NCBI GenBank assembly: GCA_003508835.1
Contig: PUFA01000003.1
Span: 9,773,501-9,837,500 of the forward strand
Source of the DNA: Eonycteris spelaea
Taxonomy: Eukaryota > Chordata > Mammalia > Chiroptera > Pteropodidae
Reading direction: 5' to 3'
Length of the DNA stretch: 64,000 bases
A model generated the notes under the pieces. That model worked only from the letters and a program-made list of their open reading frames with translations, did not search any database and had not been told where the DNA came from. Of the stretch, positions 36,820 through 47,928 are shown one piece after another (within the stretch, counting starts at the first letter, position 1; each line of letters begins with the position of its first letter). Made by a program: the position numbers and the translations under genes.

Positions 36820-36990
36820 CACGGCTACCATTTGTTGAGCACACACTAGTGTTTACAAGCACTCTCTTTAATTTTCACAATAACCCTATGAAGTGGGTAC
36901 CATTAGCCCCATTTTACAGATGAGAAAACCAGGCAAAGAGAGAAAGCCTGCTCAAGGTCACACAGACAGGAAAGGGTGTGGTCTGGACTT
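36820..36990 (-). mobile_element. MIR SINE, minus strand
   Basis: On the plus strand the inverted MIR is clear: ATTTGTTGAGCACACAC, CACAATAACCCTATGAAGTGGGTACCATTAGCCCCATTTTACAGATGAGAAAAC and CAAGGTCACACAGACAGG. This is one of the better preserved MIR copies in the window. Confidence 0.85.
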
Positions 36991-37539
36991 GCTTGATCCA
37001 GTTCTTCAAGCACTCAAGGGCCATGTCCCTCTCCAAATAGGGCTGACTGGATAAGGGATGTGGGATAAGAGGCGTGGAGCCAATTCAGAGCACAGCAATG
37101 ACCTTGCAGAGTGGCCTGCCTGGACAATGAACGAGTTCAATCTAACTTCCTCTCTGAGAACAGGAGCTAGGTGACCTGACAATACTGGGGAGCTGTGAGC
37201 TCACAATATGCTCAGAGAGGGGTCCATAGGCAGCCTGGGGTCATGCAGGCACTGAAGCTTCAGAGCAGAGGAAGAAGAGCCGAGGCTGAACATGGGAGCC
37301 TTGTGGGTGGCCCACTCTCGTTAATGCCAAAGCACAAGAGTAATGATCCCATAGGACCTTATTCTTGAGGTCCTAGAGATGTCTTTCCTGTCCCAAGCTG
37401 CCATCAGGTAACTGGTGGCTAAGGAATAGCCATCCCCTTCCTCTGTGGGCTTTTACCATGTCTAGTACAGTCAAGGGCCCAACTAATGAACCTCACTTGC
37501 TGGTCATCCTAGCATTTGGAGGCAGGTGGCCAATTGATT

Positions 37540-37965
37540 GTTTCAGCACAATTCAGCAATGATTTATTATTTCTGACAATGCTGTAAGTTGGCAGGGCTT
37601 AGCGGGCTAGTTCTTTTGGTTCATCCAATATGGCTTCACACACATGACTGACACCTCAGTTGGGGCCGCTGGAATAGCTGGGGACTGGTAAGGCCTCTCT
37701 TCACATGTTTATTCATTATTTAGTAGTCTAATCGAAGCCTCTTTACATGGCAGCTGGATCTCCAAAGTGTGAAAACAGAGGCAACACGGCCAAGGAAGGC
37801 CTTCCAATGCATTCTATTGGTCAAGGCAAGTCTCAGGGCCAATCCCACTCAAAGAGAAAAGACATAGAATCTACTCCTTGATGGGAAAAATGATGAGCAT
37901 ACAAGAATCTTTGGCAGCCATCTTTATGGACAATCCCACAGTAAAATTTAAGTGGCAGTTGTTAA
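37540..37965. mobile_element. Old interspersed repeat, family uncertain
   Basis: The stretch has ATTTCTGACAATGCTGTAAGTTGGCAGGGCT, ACCTCAGTTGGGGCCGCTGGAA, a GCATTCTATTGGTCAAGGCAAG block and ACTCCTTGATGGGAAAAATGATGAGCATACAAGAATC. I recall these phrases together in a common dispersed mammalian repeat but cannot name it safely. Confidence 0.45.
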
Positions 37966-40045
37966 ATCTTACTCAGCTACCAGGTGCCCTTCTGCCCTTC
38001 TCCCTTTCTTCCTTGTTCCTGCCTAGATTGTGGGTATGATGACTGAAACTTTAGCAGTCATTTTGCAATCATGAGCCAGCATGGAAGATGGAAGCTATGC
38101 ACTGAGAATTGCAGAAAGAAAGAGGAAAATTAGGTTCCTGGTGAGATAGAGGAGCTGCTATACCAGCCAAGGACTGCTGACTTCCAAAATGTTAGGACGT
38201 TAAAATAACATAGACCTCCATCTTACTTAAGCAACGTTATTTGTTTTTTTTTCCCCCAGTGGCCACAGGCTTAGACATGAACAACTGACAGAAGGAATCA
38301 CACAGCCTATAATGTGACATTTCCTGTTTGTAAAAATATAAATCATAGCACATGTTCTGATTAATCACTTTAGAGCCATAAGAAATATACTAATGCGAGA
38401 GTCAACATAAAGGTTTAGTGACAAGTACTTTGCCTCTAAGATGCTGGGAGTTGGTCCCTAGGTGAGGGCTTATGAGAAAGTGTTAAGAGGCTACTTAATA
38501 CTTCCATGTAAACACTGCCTGAGAAAAATACCTTTTTTTCAGCCAAAACTAAGCTTAAATACCTGTTTTGAACTTCCTACCATTTAGGAAGAAATAGCAT
38601 GTGCAATGCAAATGTTGTCACCATACCCTTCCCCCCATTTCCACCCCAGTTTCTCATTTCTCATTCAGTCAACAATCCCTCTGCAATAATTAAGGCTTTA
38701 TTGTCATGTCTGAATCATGGAAAAATAGCTTGCCTTTTCCTCCCTTTTCCAAATTTTTAAAACACCAATAGGCAAGTTTTAAAACATAAAAATAGGATTT
38801 TTTACAGGTGTGCATAGGAGAACTCTAATACTAGTAAGTCAAAAAGTGGGAATGACAGTCAGGTATTTCCTGCTTGACTAGGGCACACATGAGTCTGAAA
38901 TGACAAACTGCCCCTTACCCATAAAGTACAAGTACAGGGAAAATGGCAGCATCAGAGCATAAAATATATTTCTTTTAAAAAGTAATCACACTTAGCTATG
39001 TTATTATTTCACTCATTTTTGTGCATGGTTTGGCAAATATTTTGACTTGTGCATGTATTTCAAATTATCGGAGTATTTTAAATTCCTGTCTATTTTAAAC
39101 TACTAGTTAGCTATCTGAAACAAATGGACACATTCTTGAAATATATCTAAATATAAGTAGAATACTAGTGCTGCTACATACATTGAGACTTAAGAGTAAT
39201 ATGTAATTTGTTGTGCTGTTTGCAACACTTTAATTTTAAAGTCTATTTACATTAATGCCTTTTCTAGAGAATCCTCTTTGAATATTCATCAGCGTATAGA
39301 AAAAACTCTGGCTCCTTACAACTTATCTCTTAATCCAATTAAATGTTTATATCTTACTTGAACATTTGTCTAAAGAAAACTTGTTGCTTACACGTTGCAT
39401 ACGTTTCTATTTCTACCATGATAACCTTGAAATTCCAGAGATAACCAATGGATTCTTAACCAATGACCTCTGATTCCAGTGATCTGTTCACGGTCAAGCC
39501 TGGACAGACGTCAACCCGGACAGGACAGCGCTCTGCCACTAACGTGCACCCCACCCAGCTGTGGGATCCACCGGGTCCACACGGTTTCTTTTTTTGAATT
39601 CTCATATTTTTACTTATCTTTCTCTTCTTTGCTTTCCGTTTCCAATCTCTCTCACTGCTTCAGCATCCACTGACTTTCGATCTTAAAACCCCCTTAAAGT
39701 GGTAGCTGTTTCTTCCCATCTGCTGCTCATCATTTACCCACGCAGTTACTCAAAACCCCAGGCTCTATCACTGGTTACAAAATAAACGGTTCAGCTAAGG
39801 TCCTCAAGGGAATGATTAATGCCTAGCAGCAATAAAAGAACCACTCCCCCGTCCCTCCACACACATCATCTCATTAGCATGATTTATTTTTAAGGCTATT
39901 ACCATGAACACATTTGGTAGAAGAAGGTCCTTTCACATGTCCTGACCCAGCCCTGGAAGACGATTTTGTCCAGGCCCTTATCCTAAATCACCAGCTGCCT
40001 TCGCTCTCCTCTTCAACCCATTTTGTTCACAGACTGCTTGAGTCC
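37966..40045. other. AT-rich intergenic, no gene recognised
   Basis: No exon, RNA gene or clear repeat was found. The sequence is low in CpG and repeat-poor for this window, which could mean conserved noncoding sequence, but that cannot be judged from one genome. Confidence 0.35.
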
Positions 40046-40520
40046 TGTGACCCAACTCTGACCAGGACGCGAGAGTCGATGGGCTCACCTGGTTCCGTTG
40101 CGGACCGGTACGCGGGCTCACCTGGTCACTCGCGGACTTAGTCGTACGCTCACCTGGATCACGCTGGGACTCGGGCACGGGCTCACCTGGTCACGCGGAG
40201 CTGCACCAGGGTTTCCCCCTCCTGCCTGCGCCTCTGAGGCCGTCTGGAAGTGGCTCTGCGCTGCTGCAGCCTTCATGCCCGGGCTGAGTGGTCGCGGGGA
40301 GTTCTAGCTAAGTTAGCCTGTGTGCCTCGAAAGAGACCGCTGCTTGAAATGGGGATACTCTATTTCGCAGGGTCTTTGCATTCTGAGTGACCCCTCTAGA
40401 CCAGTTCCCTCGGTACACTGACGGAGACCTCTCCGGCGCTCTTCCTTTTTCTCTCTTTGATTAGGGAATCCGCTGCGAGGAGCCGGGGACCCATCGGAAA
40501 CAGAAAATTACTTTTCCCCC
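40046..40520. promoter_or_regulatory. CpG-rich patch with tandem repeat
   Basis: CpG density rises sharply here against an AT-rich background. The left part is a 33-bp tandem repeat (listed separately); the right part (40200-40520) is ordinary GC-rich sequence. No coding exon is apparent. It might serve as an enhancer or noncoding promoter. Confidence 0.5.
40081..40211 (+). repeat. Four-unit minisatellite with CACCTG boxes
   Basis: Four tandem units start at 40081, 40114, 40146 and 40179, with a period of 32-33 bases. Each carries GCTCACCTGG, with CACCTG at 40086, 40119, 40151 and 40184, followed by a more variable CpG-rich half. CACCTG (CAGGTG on the other strand) is the E-box bound by SNAI and ZEB repressors and some bHLH factors. 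A decayed fifth unit may precede the array. Confidence 0.85.
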
Positions 40521-41174
40521 TGCTGGTGATTGTGCGGAACTGCATGTAGTGGAACAAAATTGTAAGGTTTCCTTCCTAGCCCTTGATGTTGGCGTTTTTT
40601 CCCATTCCCCCCAACCCCCGTCGAAAGTTTTGAAAACTTTCCTTTTTATTCATTTCCTTTTTAAAGTGCCATGTTAACAGAAGGCAACTCATAGTTAGCC
40701 TCCAGATTAATGAGAATGAGAATAATTAAGACATACGCCATTTTCCCATTTCCCCCCCCTCCAGAATTTATTTTAAAAATTACAAACATGAAAGTAGGCA
40801 GAAGAGTATAATGAGATTCTAGCTTTCGGTAATGCTGGACTAACCTTCCTGCAAATAACAATATAATATCTGAGCAAAACATTTTAAAAAGTCATTTGAA
40901 AGCCTTGGAGACTGACTAAAAGAAGGCAGAACCTGGAGAAGAGACCACCCTTGGAAGATAAATAGAAATTGTTGAGATTTGTGAGTCTGTGGCTTTCACC
41001 CAAGGGCAATTTCAATCCAGGAGCAACTCTAACTGCAGAGAGCCACAACCTGAGTGGCTTGATGGGGACAGCGAACAGAGTTTGAGGCCATTAGAACTGA
41101 AGTGTTTGGGGGGGGGGTGTGCGGTAATCCAGGGAGAAATACATGGAGAGGAAGAAACCCCAAGTATGTGTAAC
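40521..41174. other. Intergenic, no gene recognised
   Basis: Contains short C and G runs (40755-40762 and 41110-41118). An old L1-like trace may lie around 40760-40860. No exon is supported. Confidence 0.35.
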
Positions 41175-41757
41175 ATTACTTTCTATTGGCATCATAACAC
41201 ATTACCACAAGCTTAACAGCTTAAAACAACACAGATTAATTATCTTTCAGTTCTAGAGTCAGAAGTCCTGTACAGGTCTCTCTGGACCAAAGTCAATGTG
41301 TGACAGACTGTTCCTTTCTAGAAGCGGTGGAGAAACTGTTTGCTGCTCATTCAGGTCAACAGAAGTCAGTTCCTGTAGTGAAAGGACTAAGTTTCCTGCC
41401 TTCTTGCTGCTGTCAGCTAAGGGTTATTCCCAGCTCCTACAGGCCACTGTTGCATTACATGACTTGAGGATTCCCTCCTCCATCTTCAAAGCCAGCAACT
41501 TTGGGTGGAGTCCCTTTCGTGCTTCAAATCTGTCCTTCTTCTGTCTCATCTCTAACCTAGCCCAAAAAGGTTCTCTGATTTTAAGGAATCATGTGATTAG
41601 ACTGGGCCCACCCAGATTCTCCAGAATAATATCCCCATTTTAAGGTCAGTAAACAATCGCATCTGCAAAATTCCTCTTGCTATGTAAAGTAACACATTCA
41701 CAGGTTCCAGGGTTAGGATGTGGACATTTTCAGGGGCCACTGTGCTACCTACCACAG
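41175..41757. mobile_element. Old interspersed repeat, copy 2
   Basis: It begins CACATTACCACAAGCTTAACAGCTTAAAACAACACAGATTAATTATC and ends TTCACAGGTTCCAGGGTTAGGATGTGGACATTTTCAGGGGCCACTGTGC. It is the same family as 20765-21222 but with a longer middle. An open frame at 41296-41643 lies inside it and is not a gene. Confidence 0.6.
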
Positions 41758-41779
41758 TCTGCTCTCTGACTCCTCAAAG

Positions 41780-42010
41780 ATATTACACCCTAATATCAAT
41801 AATACATTAAATCTAAATATATTAGGCATGCCAATTGAATGACAGAGATTGTCAGACTGGATTCAAAACAAAACAAAAAACAAAAACTAGACCCAACTGC
41901 ATGCTATATTAAAAAAAAAAAAGGCTTTAACTACAAAGAAACAAATGGGTTGAAAGTAACAAGATGGAAAGAATTACACCATGCAGAGTGAAAGAATAAG
42001 AAATCTGAAG
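41780..42010 (+). mobile_element. Older L1, left part
   Basis: Inter-ORF and early endonuclease sequence in plus orientation: GACAGAGATTGTCAGACTGGATT, ACTAGACCCAACTGCATGC. It is interrupted at 42010 by a younger L1 and resumes at 42803. The last ten bases (42001-42010, AAATCTGAAG) form one side of the target-site duplication. Confidence 0.7.
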
Positions 42011-42802
42011 TGGCCAATAAACGTATGAGAAGATGCTCACCATCACTAATCATAAGGCAAATGCAAATCAAAACCACAGTGAGATACCATTTCACATCCA
42101 TTAAGATGGACACTATTAAACATACAAAAACAATATAAAGTGTTGATTAGGATATGGATAAATTGGAATGCTTGTGCACTATTGGTGGGACTACAAAATG
42201 GTGCAGCCACTATGGAAAACAATATGGAAGTGCCTCAAAAAAATTAAAAATAGAATTACCATATGATCCAGCAATCTCACTTCGGAGTATTTATCCAAAA
42301 GAATTCAAAGCAGAATCTCCAAGAGATATCTGCACACCCATGTCTACCACAGCATTAATCAAAGCAGCCAAGATACAAAAGGAACCCAAATATCCATTGA
42401 CAGATGAACGATTAAGAAAACCTGGTACATACATACAATGTAATATTATTTTAAAAGAAGAAAATCCTATAGCATGTTAAAACACAGATAAACCTCAAGG
42501 ACATTATGTAAGTGAAATAAACTAGTCACAAAATGATAAATACTGTATGACTTCACTCACATACATATATAAAGTAGTCCAGCTCACAGAAACAGAAAGT
42601 AGAAAGGTGGTTTCCAAGGCTGGGAGCGTGTGGAGGGAAAACGAGTGTTTAATGGATTTAGTGTTTCAATTTTACAAGATGAAACAGTTCCAAAGATCTG
42701 TAGCATAACAATGTAAATACACATAACACTACTCAACTGTACATTTAAAAATGGTTAAGATAGTAAATTAAACATTATGTGTTTTTTTTTTTAACCACAA
42801 AA
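42011..42802 (+). mobile_element. Younger L1 3' end inserted in the older L1
   Basis: A 5'-truncated L1 tail: ATGCAAATCAAAACCACAGTGAGATACCATTTCAC, ACTATGGAAAACAATATGGAAG, ACCATATGATCCAGCAATCTCAC, then the 3' UTR with CACTACTCAACTGTACATTTAAAAATGGTTAAGATAGTAAATT, ending in an A-rich tail. It is flanked by a perfect 10-bp duplication AAATCTGAAG (42001-42010 and 42803-42812), which shows retrotransposition into the older copy. The ORF2 frame is broken. Confidence 0.85.
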
Positions 42803-43090
42803 AAATCTGAAGGGGCTATATTAATATTTGACAAAACAGACTTTGAGAAAAAATACTCTAGAAATAAAGAGGAAATTTTCATAATGATTAAAAGGGTCAA
42901 TACATCAGGAAAACATAACAACTGTCTTTATGTACCTACTATCAAAGCTTCAAAATATCTTAAGAAAAACTAACAGAACTAAGGGGAGAAATAAGCAAAT
43001 CCACAAACACACTGAAAGATTTTAAGACTTTGCTCTTGACAATCAATAGAATAACTAGACACCAAAAAAATCAGTAAATATATTGACTAT
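42803..43090 (+). mobile_element. Older L1, right part
   Basis: This continues the endonuclease region from 42010: GGGGCTATATTAATATTTGACAAAACAGACTTTGAG, AATGATTAAAAGGGTCAATA. It begins with the second copy of the target duplication. It is truncated near 43090. Confidence 0.7.
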
Positions 43091-43104
43091 CAAGAAAACA
43101 CTAT

Positions 43105-43308
43105 AGGTCAGGGTTGGTGAACTATGGTCCAGGCCAAGTCCCACAAACAAAGTTTTATTGGATGACAGTCACACACATTTGTTTATGTATCGTCCATGGC
43201 CCTCTGTGGCTGCTATCACAGAACCAAGTTGATGCAACAGAGACCATATCACTTGAAAAGCCTAAAATAGTTACTATGGGCCTTTCACGTGAAAAGTTTG
43301 CTAACTTT
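43105..43308 (-). mobile_element. hAT-type non-autonomous DNA transposon
   Basis: One end reads TCAGGGTTGGTGAACTATGG and the other end AAAAGTTTGCTAACTTT, imperfect inverted ends of the CAGGGGTTGGCAAACT type. Inside are AAAGTTTTATTGGATGACAG and CAACAGAGACCATA. This fits a well-known mammalian MER/Charlie-type family. It has no coding capacity. The strand is a convention and uncertain. Confidence 0.65.
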
Positions 43309-45140
43309 CTACTCATTTCAAGAGTCTGTGATTGCTGTTGGAGCATTTGTATAACAGCTGCTTCAAAGTCTTTGTCACATAGTTCCAACATCTGTGTTGG
43401 TGTCTGTTGTGAGTTGAAATTTCTTGGTTTTTCATATGCCAAGTAATTTTGAATTTTCTACTTGAAAATTTAAATACTATGTAATGAGACTCTAGGTTTT
43501 GTTTAAATCTTATGGAGAACATACATATTTTTGTTTTAGGCAATAGACCTTCTATGAGTGCAGGCTCCAAGTTCAACTCACCTTCTGTGAGCTATGGTTC
43601 AAATATAAATTTAGTTTTCAAAGCCTTTGCAGAGCCATTCAGATAGATCCTGAATATGTTCTACTCAGAGGTCATGTGGGACCTGGCTGATGATCTGTTA
43701 GTTCCATTCTTAAAGTCACTGGTATACTGATCAGATCCATGTGTACACAGCTTGGTGGTGATGAGCCCAGAAGCTTATATACAACTTTATAGGATTTCCC
43801 CTTAAGTTAAAGGAGAGCTCTTCTCTCTCCACAATCTCCCCAGTATTTTCTAGTTCCCTACAATTCCCCTTTTGGTTCTGCGGCCAAGAAGCTGGGGCCA
43901 GAAAGTTATGCCACTAGTGGATACTTTTGTTACTGCTCCCATCTTTGGCCAAGTGTCAGAGGACAGAGAGGGAAAAAAGCAAACAGAGATTGGTCAATGG
44001 GAGAGGAATATTCCCCTTCCTCAGAGTTTTGGCTCCTGCTAGCTCCCGCTGTAGCCTTTGCTGCTGCCACCACAGGGTGGCTTGAGGGCTGGAGCTCAAG
44101 AAAATAAAGAGAAAGAAAAAAAGCACGCAGAATTCCACATGCTTTTCTGGGTGTTAGGCATTTCCTGTTACTTAGCCAGAACTCAAGGGTCTCTCTCCAC
44201 ACACACTCCAGTGCCCACTTCTGGGCTTCAGGCTGCACTGCATTCAGACAAGCAGTTAGCAAAGCAACAAAAATGGTAAACTCACCTTTAGTTCATCGGT
44301 ACTTCAGGTCTTTTCCGTTCAGCCTGTTCCTATTTACTTTTCAGTTTTCCTATGGGTGCTCAATGCATTCTGTCCGGGCATTATAGTTGCATTCAGTGGG
44401 AGAGTCAGGAAGGCCAGTGTGGCAGGTGAGGGTGGGCATTGCAACAAGATGAGGTCTCAGGTGAAGCACTGACCAGCCCTATGCAGGGCCCTGGAGAGAA
44501 TGTCCAGGCACTTGTGTTCCAAGTGCAATGAGGAGCCTGGAGAGGACTCTGAGCAGGCAACACTCCGTGTCTCCAAAATTATTTACATTTTAATAAGGTT
44601 GCTTTGTCTGCCCTTTGAAGAATGGACTGGGAGAGAGAAAGCAGGAAAGAGAGGAAGCAGAACAAGAATGTAGGAGGCTGTGGTTAGGGGTGCAGGCAAA
44701 AAGAGAGTGGCCAAGGAGTGAAGAAAAGTGGGTAGTCTTGATTTGCTTCTGGTGGGGAGTCTGCAGGCCCTGTGGGCAGGCTGGCTACAAGGGGTGGAGA
44801 GAGGAAGCAGCAATGAGGTTTGGTTGGGCTAAGATGGAAGAAACTGGGAAGCAGGGCAGATTGCTGGGAGAAATCAAGGTGGTATTTGCGTCCCAGTGCA
44901 TATGAGAAGACAAGGTGCAATGCAACTAGACATGCTGAGGAAGCATCTGGAGATAGCAGTGTAGTGCTCAGAGGAGAGAGAAGAGGCACGCTTGAAAGGA
45001 AATGTGCTGAGAGGCAAGGAGAATACTTGTGCATACACACATAATGCATTTCCCCTCTTTTCTGCTTTATTGGTTAAAAAGAAGAATCTAGAAACAGATG
45101 CAACTATGTTTTAAAAAACTTATATATGATAGACTGGCAT
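43309..45140. other. Intergenic, no gene recognised
   Basis: Open frames up to 121 codons occur on both strands, notably opposing frames around 44580-45050, but none has a recognisable domain. No CpG island is present. No RNA gene was seen. Confidence 0.35.
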
Positions 45141-45149
45141 TTCACCTAT

Positions 45150-45232
45150 GCCATAGGGTTTTGAGGATTATATGAATTAATTCAAGTAAGATGCTTAGAA
45201 AAGTGCCTGGCACGCATTCAGTGTTCATTGCA
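45150..45232 (+). mobile_element. MIR SINE 3' part
   Basis: The phrases ATAGGGTTTTGAGGATTATATGAATTAATTCAAGTAAGATGCTTAGAAAAGTGCCTGGCACGCATTCAGT are the 3' half of MIR in plus orientation. The 5' half is missing or too diverged. Confidence 0.7.
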
Positions 45233-45265
45233 TCTTTTCTTTTTCTTTTTCTTTTTTTTTTTTTC
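45233..45265. repeat. CTTTT/poly-T tract
   Basis: A run of CTTTTT units passing into uninterrupted T. It directly follows the MIR fragment and may be a degenerate tail or an independent simple repeat. Confidence 0.9.
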
Positions 45266-45352
45266 AACTTCAATGCCAATGGAAAAAGACCAGTTTACCT
45301 AGTAAGAGATCTGTGCATAACTTGCTATTCATTTGGTAAAAATGTCAGTTAG

Positions 45353-46185
45353 ATGCCCTACCTTATACTTAACTGAAAATACAGTTCATATTGATTAAAG
45401 ATGTGCATGGAAGAAATCAAACTAGAAAAGTATTAGAAAAACATCTGGATGAATAGTTATGTAGCTTTGGCATAAACAAGGCCTTTTTAAGTTCCACGGA
45501 AAACCCAGACCCAAAACAAAGAGTTTGACCACATGCAAAATTGTGTATGGCAAAAATGCTATAAACCATGCCAAAGATAAGAGGTAAATAATAAAGTATT
45601 GAATCATATATGACAAGCAGAGGATGAATTTCTCCAAAATACGAAGATCTCCTAGAAATTGATAAACAATCTAACAGAAGATTTCTCTTCACAAGAGAAG
45701 ATACCAACTGTCAAAATATGGAAAAGGTCTTTATCTCACTAGTACTTAGGTGAAGGACAGTCTTTGCCATTTCACCCATTCAATTTGACCCAACTTTCTC
45801 AGGCACTGTATTGGGGGTGTGAATTGCTACATTTTTTTTAATGATGTGGCAAATTTAAAAAAATGTGCATATCATTCCACTCAGCAATTTCTCTTTTAGG
45901 AATTCAGATGAAAGAAATAAAAAAGCATCAGTATATTCAAAATATTTGCTGCTATACCGTTTGAACTAGCAAAGCACTGAAAAAAATTTAAATGTCCATC
46001 AATAGGAAAATGGTTAAATAAATTATGGTTCATTACATTCTGTAATTTTGTCAGCTGTTAAAAAGTATGTGTGAGAACTATCTATCCTAACCTGGAAAGA
46101 TGTCAGTGACCTGTTGTTAAGGAAAAAGGGAAGTTATATATTAAGGAACTAATACTCTATTTTTGGTTTTGGTATTTTGTGTTTT

Positions 46186-46229
<44 letters not shown>

Positions 46230-46470
46230 GTGGTGAGTGGTGTTTATACATTCATACATGTACTTATGTGTGTAAGGACACAGAAGGAGAAGATACCCAA
46301 ATGCCAATGTTGATTACTTCAGAGTAGAAGGAAAGGTGGGAAGAGCAGAAGTAATAACCTTTCTCTTGAAAAACTAAAATATGTCTATATAGATGTAAAT
46401 GTATACATTTTCTTTGCAAATCTATCACTTGACTCCTTTCTGAAATTAAAAATGAAGGGTAAATAAGGGT
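45353..46470 (+). mobile_element. L1 3' region with (GT)n
   Basis: L1 ORF2 tail phrases in plus orientation (TATTGATTAAAGATGTGCATGGAAGAAATCAAACTAG, AACAATCTAACAGAAGATTTCTCTTCACAAGAGAAG, AAATGTCCATCAATAGGAAAATGG) lead into a 3' UTR. A (GT)20 run lies at 46187-46226. The copy is old and interrupted by small gaps. Confidence 0.6.
46187..46226. repeat. (GT)n microsatellite
   Basis: Twenty uninterrupted GT units inside the 3' part of an L1 copy. Confidence 0.97.
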
Positions 46471-46479
46471 TTAGTATCC

Positions 46480-47280
46480 AGATTTAAAAAAACAAAAACA
46501 ACCACACCAACAAAAACCTCTTACAACAACTACCAAAGGGAAACAACCCAATTTAAAAATGCACAAAGGACTGGAAGACATACAAATTGCCAACAAAATA
46601 TGGGAAAAGATGCTGAATGTCATTAATCATTAGAAAAATGCAAATCAAAACTACAATGAATGCCACTTCAGTAGGATAGTTAGAATTAAAAAACAAAAAC
46701 AGAATACAAGCATTGGTGGGGATGTGAAGAAATAGGAACTCTTGTTAAACATGGAACTACCATATGACCTAGCAATTTCACTCCAAGCTATATAGCCAAA
46801 AGAAAACAGGAACTCAAAAAGCACATGTTCCTGTTCATAGCAGTACTAGTCACAATAGCTAAATGTAGAAACAACTCAAATGTCCATCAACAAATGAATG
46901 GATAAACAACATGTGGTATATATGATGTACTATTATTCAGCCATAAAAAGGAATGAAGTTCTAATACATGCGACAAGGTGAAGGAACCTCAAAAAACATT
47001 ACACTAAGTAGAATCCAGACACGAAGATCACAAATATGATTCCACTTATATAAAATTTCCAAAAGAGGTAAATCTGTAGAGACAGAAAGCAAACTAGTGG
47101 TTGGCAGGGCTTGGGAACAAGGGGAGAATGAGGAGCAACTGCCAAATGGGTATGGGGTTTCCCTTAGGGTGATAGAAATGTTTCAGAACTAGACAACGGT
47201 GTTGTTTGTGAAACATTGTAAATGTACTACACGCCAGTGAATTGAATTACACTTCAATTAAAAATAGAAACAACAACAAA
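46480..47280 (+). mobile_element. L1 3' end, plus strand
   Basis: ACAACCCAATTTAAAAATGCACAAAGGACTGG, AAAATGCAAATCAAAACTACAATGAATGCCACTTCA, ACCATATGACCTAGCAATTTCAC, TTATTCAGCCATAAAAAGGAATGAAG and the 3' UTR ending near 47270 with an A-rich tail identify a 5'-truncated L1. It ends about 130 bases before the C18orf21 CpG island. Confidence 0.8.
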
Positions 47281-47746
47281 ACCCCACAGCTCTCTTGTGC
47301 ACCTGCCTAGAGCAGGCTGGACTGGAGTCGCTCCTCCCAGGCTGAGGTCACGCTTCTTCCTGTGGTCTCCTTGAGGTCCCCTCATTCATCTGCCTCAGCC
47401 AAGCTCAACACGCCGGCTCGCGAATCCAGAGGGAGGAGATACGTGCTGAGGAAATGACAACAGGAGTATCAGAGAGGACAGTTAAGTCAGAGAAGTGGGT
47501 GGATACTCGGCTCCTTTACAGAGCCACCCCTGCCGCGTCAAGTGGCTCCGCCCAAGATCCGGTCTGAGGAGCATCCGCGCTGGGCCCGGAGGCGGGGCCA
47601 AGAGCAGGAGGAATCCGGAACTCCTTATGCAGAACGCTTGTTTCCGGAGGGAGCTTGGCTGTCAAAGTACGCCACGCCCGGAACCCACCTTCCGGAGTCT
47701 CCTTTTGTTACCGGGTCTTCAGGGTGTCGGGGGTACTGTAGTGGCG

Positions 47747-47823
47747 ATGAGGCAGAAGCATTACCTTGAGGCTGCGGCGCGGAAACTGCAAGATAGCTGT
47801 CCGGGCCAGGCCCGCTATCTCCT
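47747..47823 (+). CDS. C18orf21: C18orf21 exon 1 (coding part)
   Basis: The exon encodes MRQKHYLEAAAR and then KLQDSCPGQARYL plus two bases of the next Leu codon, ending at a GTAAG donor (47824). The start is chosen because it gives the known family N-terminus and has G at -3. The frame stays open upstream, with an in-frame ATG at 47627-47629, so a 40-residue extension is formally possible if transcription starts earlier. I consider that unlikely. The segment probably forms the N-terminal helices that precede the zinc ribbon. Confidence 0.9.
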
Positions 47824-47905
47824 GTAAGAGAGGGACGCGAGGGGAAGCGGGAGGCGGGCGGCGGGATGTTCCCTAGTTTCTCACGGGTCTCTTTCTCCTT
47901 TACAG

Positions 47906-47928
47906 CTGGGCCTACAGCTCGTCACACG
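47906..47928 (+). CDS. C18orf21: C18orf21 exon 2 (23-base microexon)
   Basis: It lies between TTTACAG and GTAGGG and supplies the WAYSSSH residues that link exon 1 (LL) to exon 3 (DAKSTFEGTCPYC). Both junctions split codons and the frame is kept exactly. Intron 1 before it is only 82 bases. It is too short for any ab initio frame search, but the encoded residues match the family protein. Confidence 0.85.

Noticed and set aside
20765..41757. Similarity between 20765-21222 and 41175-41757 as a local segmental duplication
   Set aside because: Both match a dispersed repeat family I recognise, so shared ancestry through transposition explains it better than local duplication.
42154..42480. 108-codon frame (YDPAISLRSIYPKEF)
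   Set aside because: The residues and position are those of an L1 ORF2 C-terminal remnant inside the nested L1.
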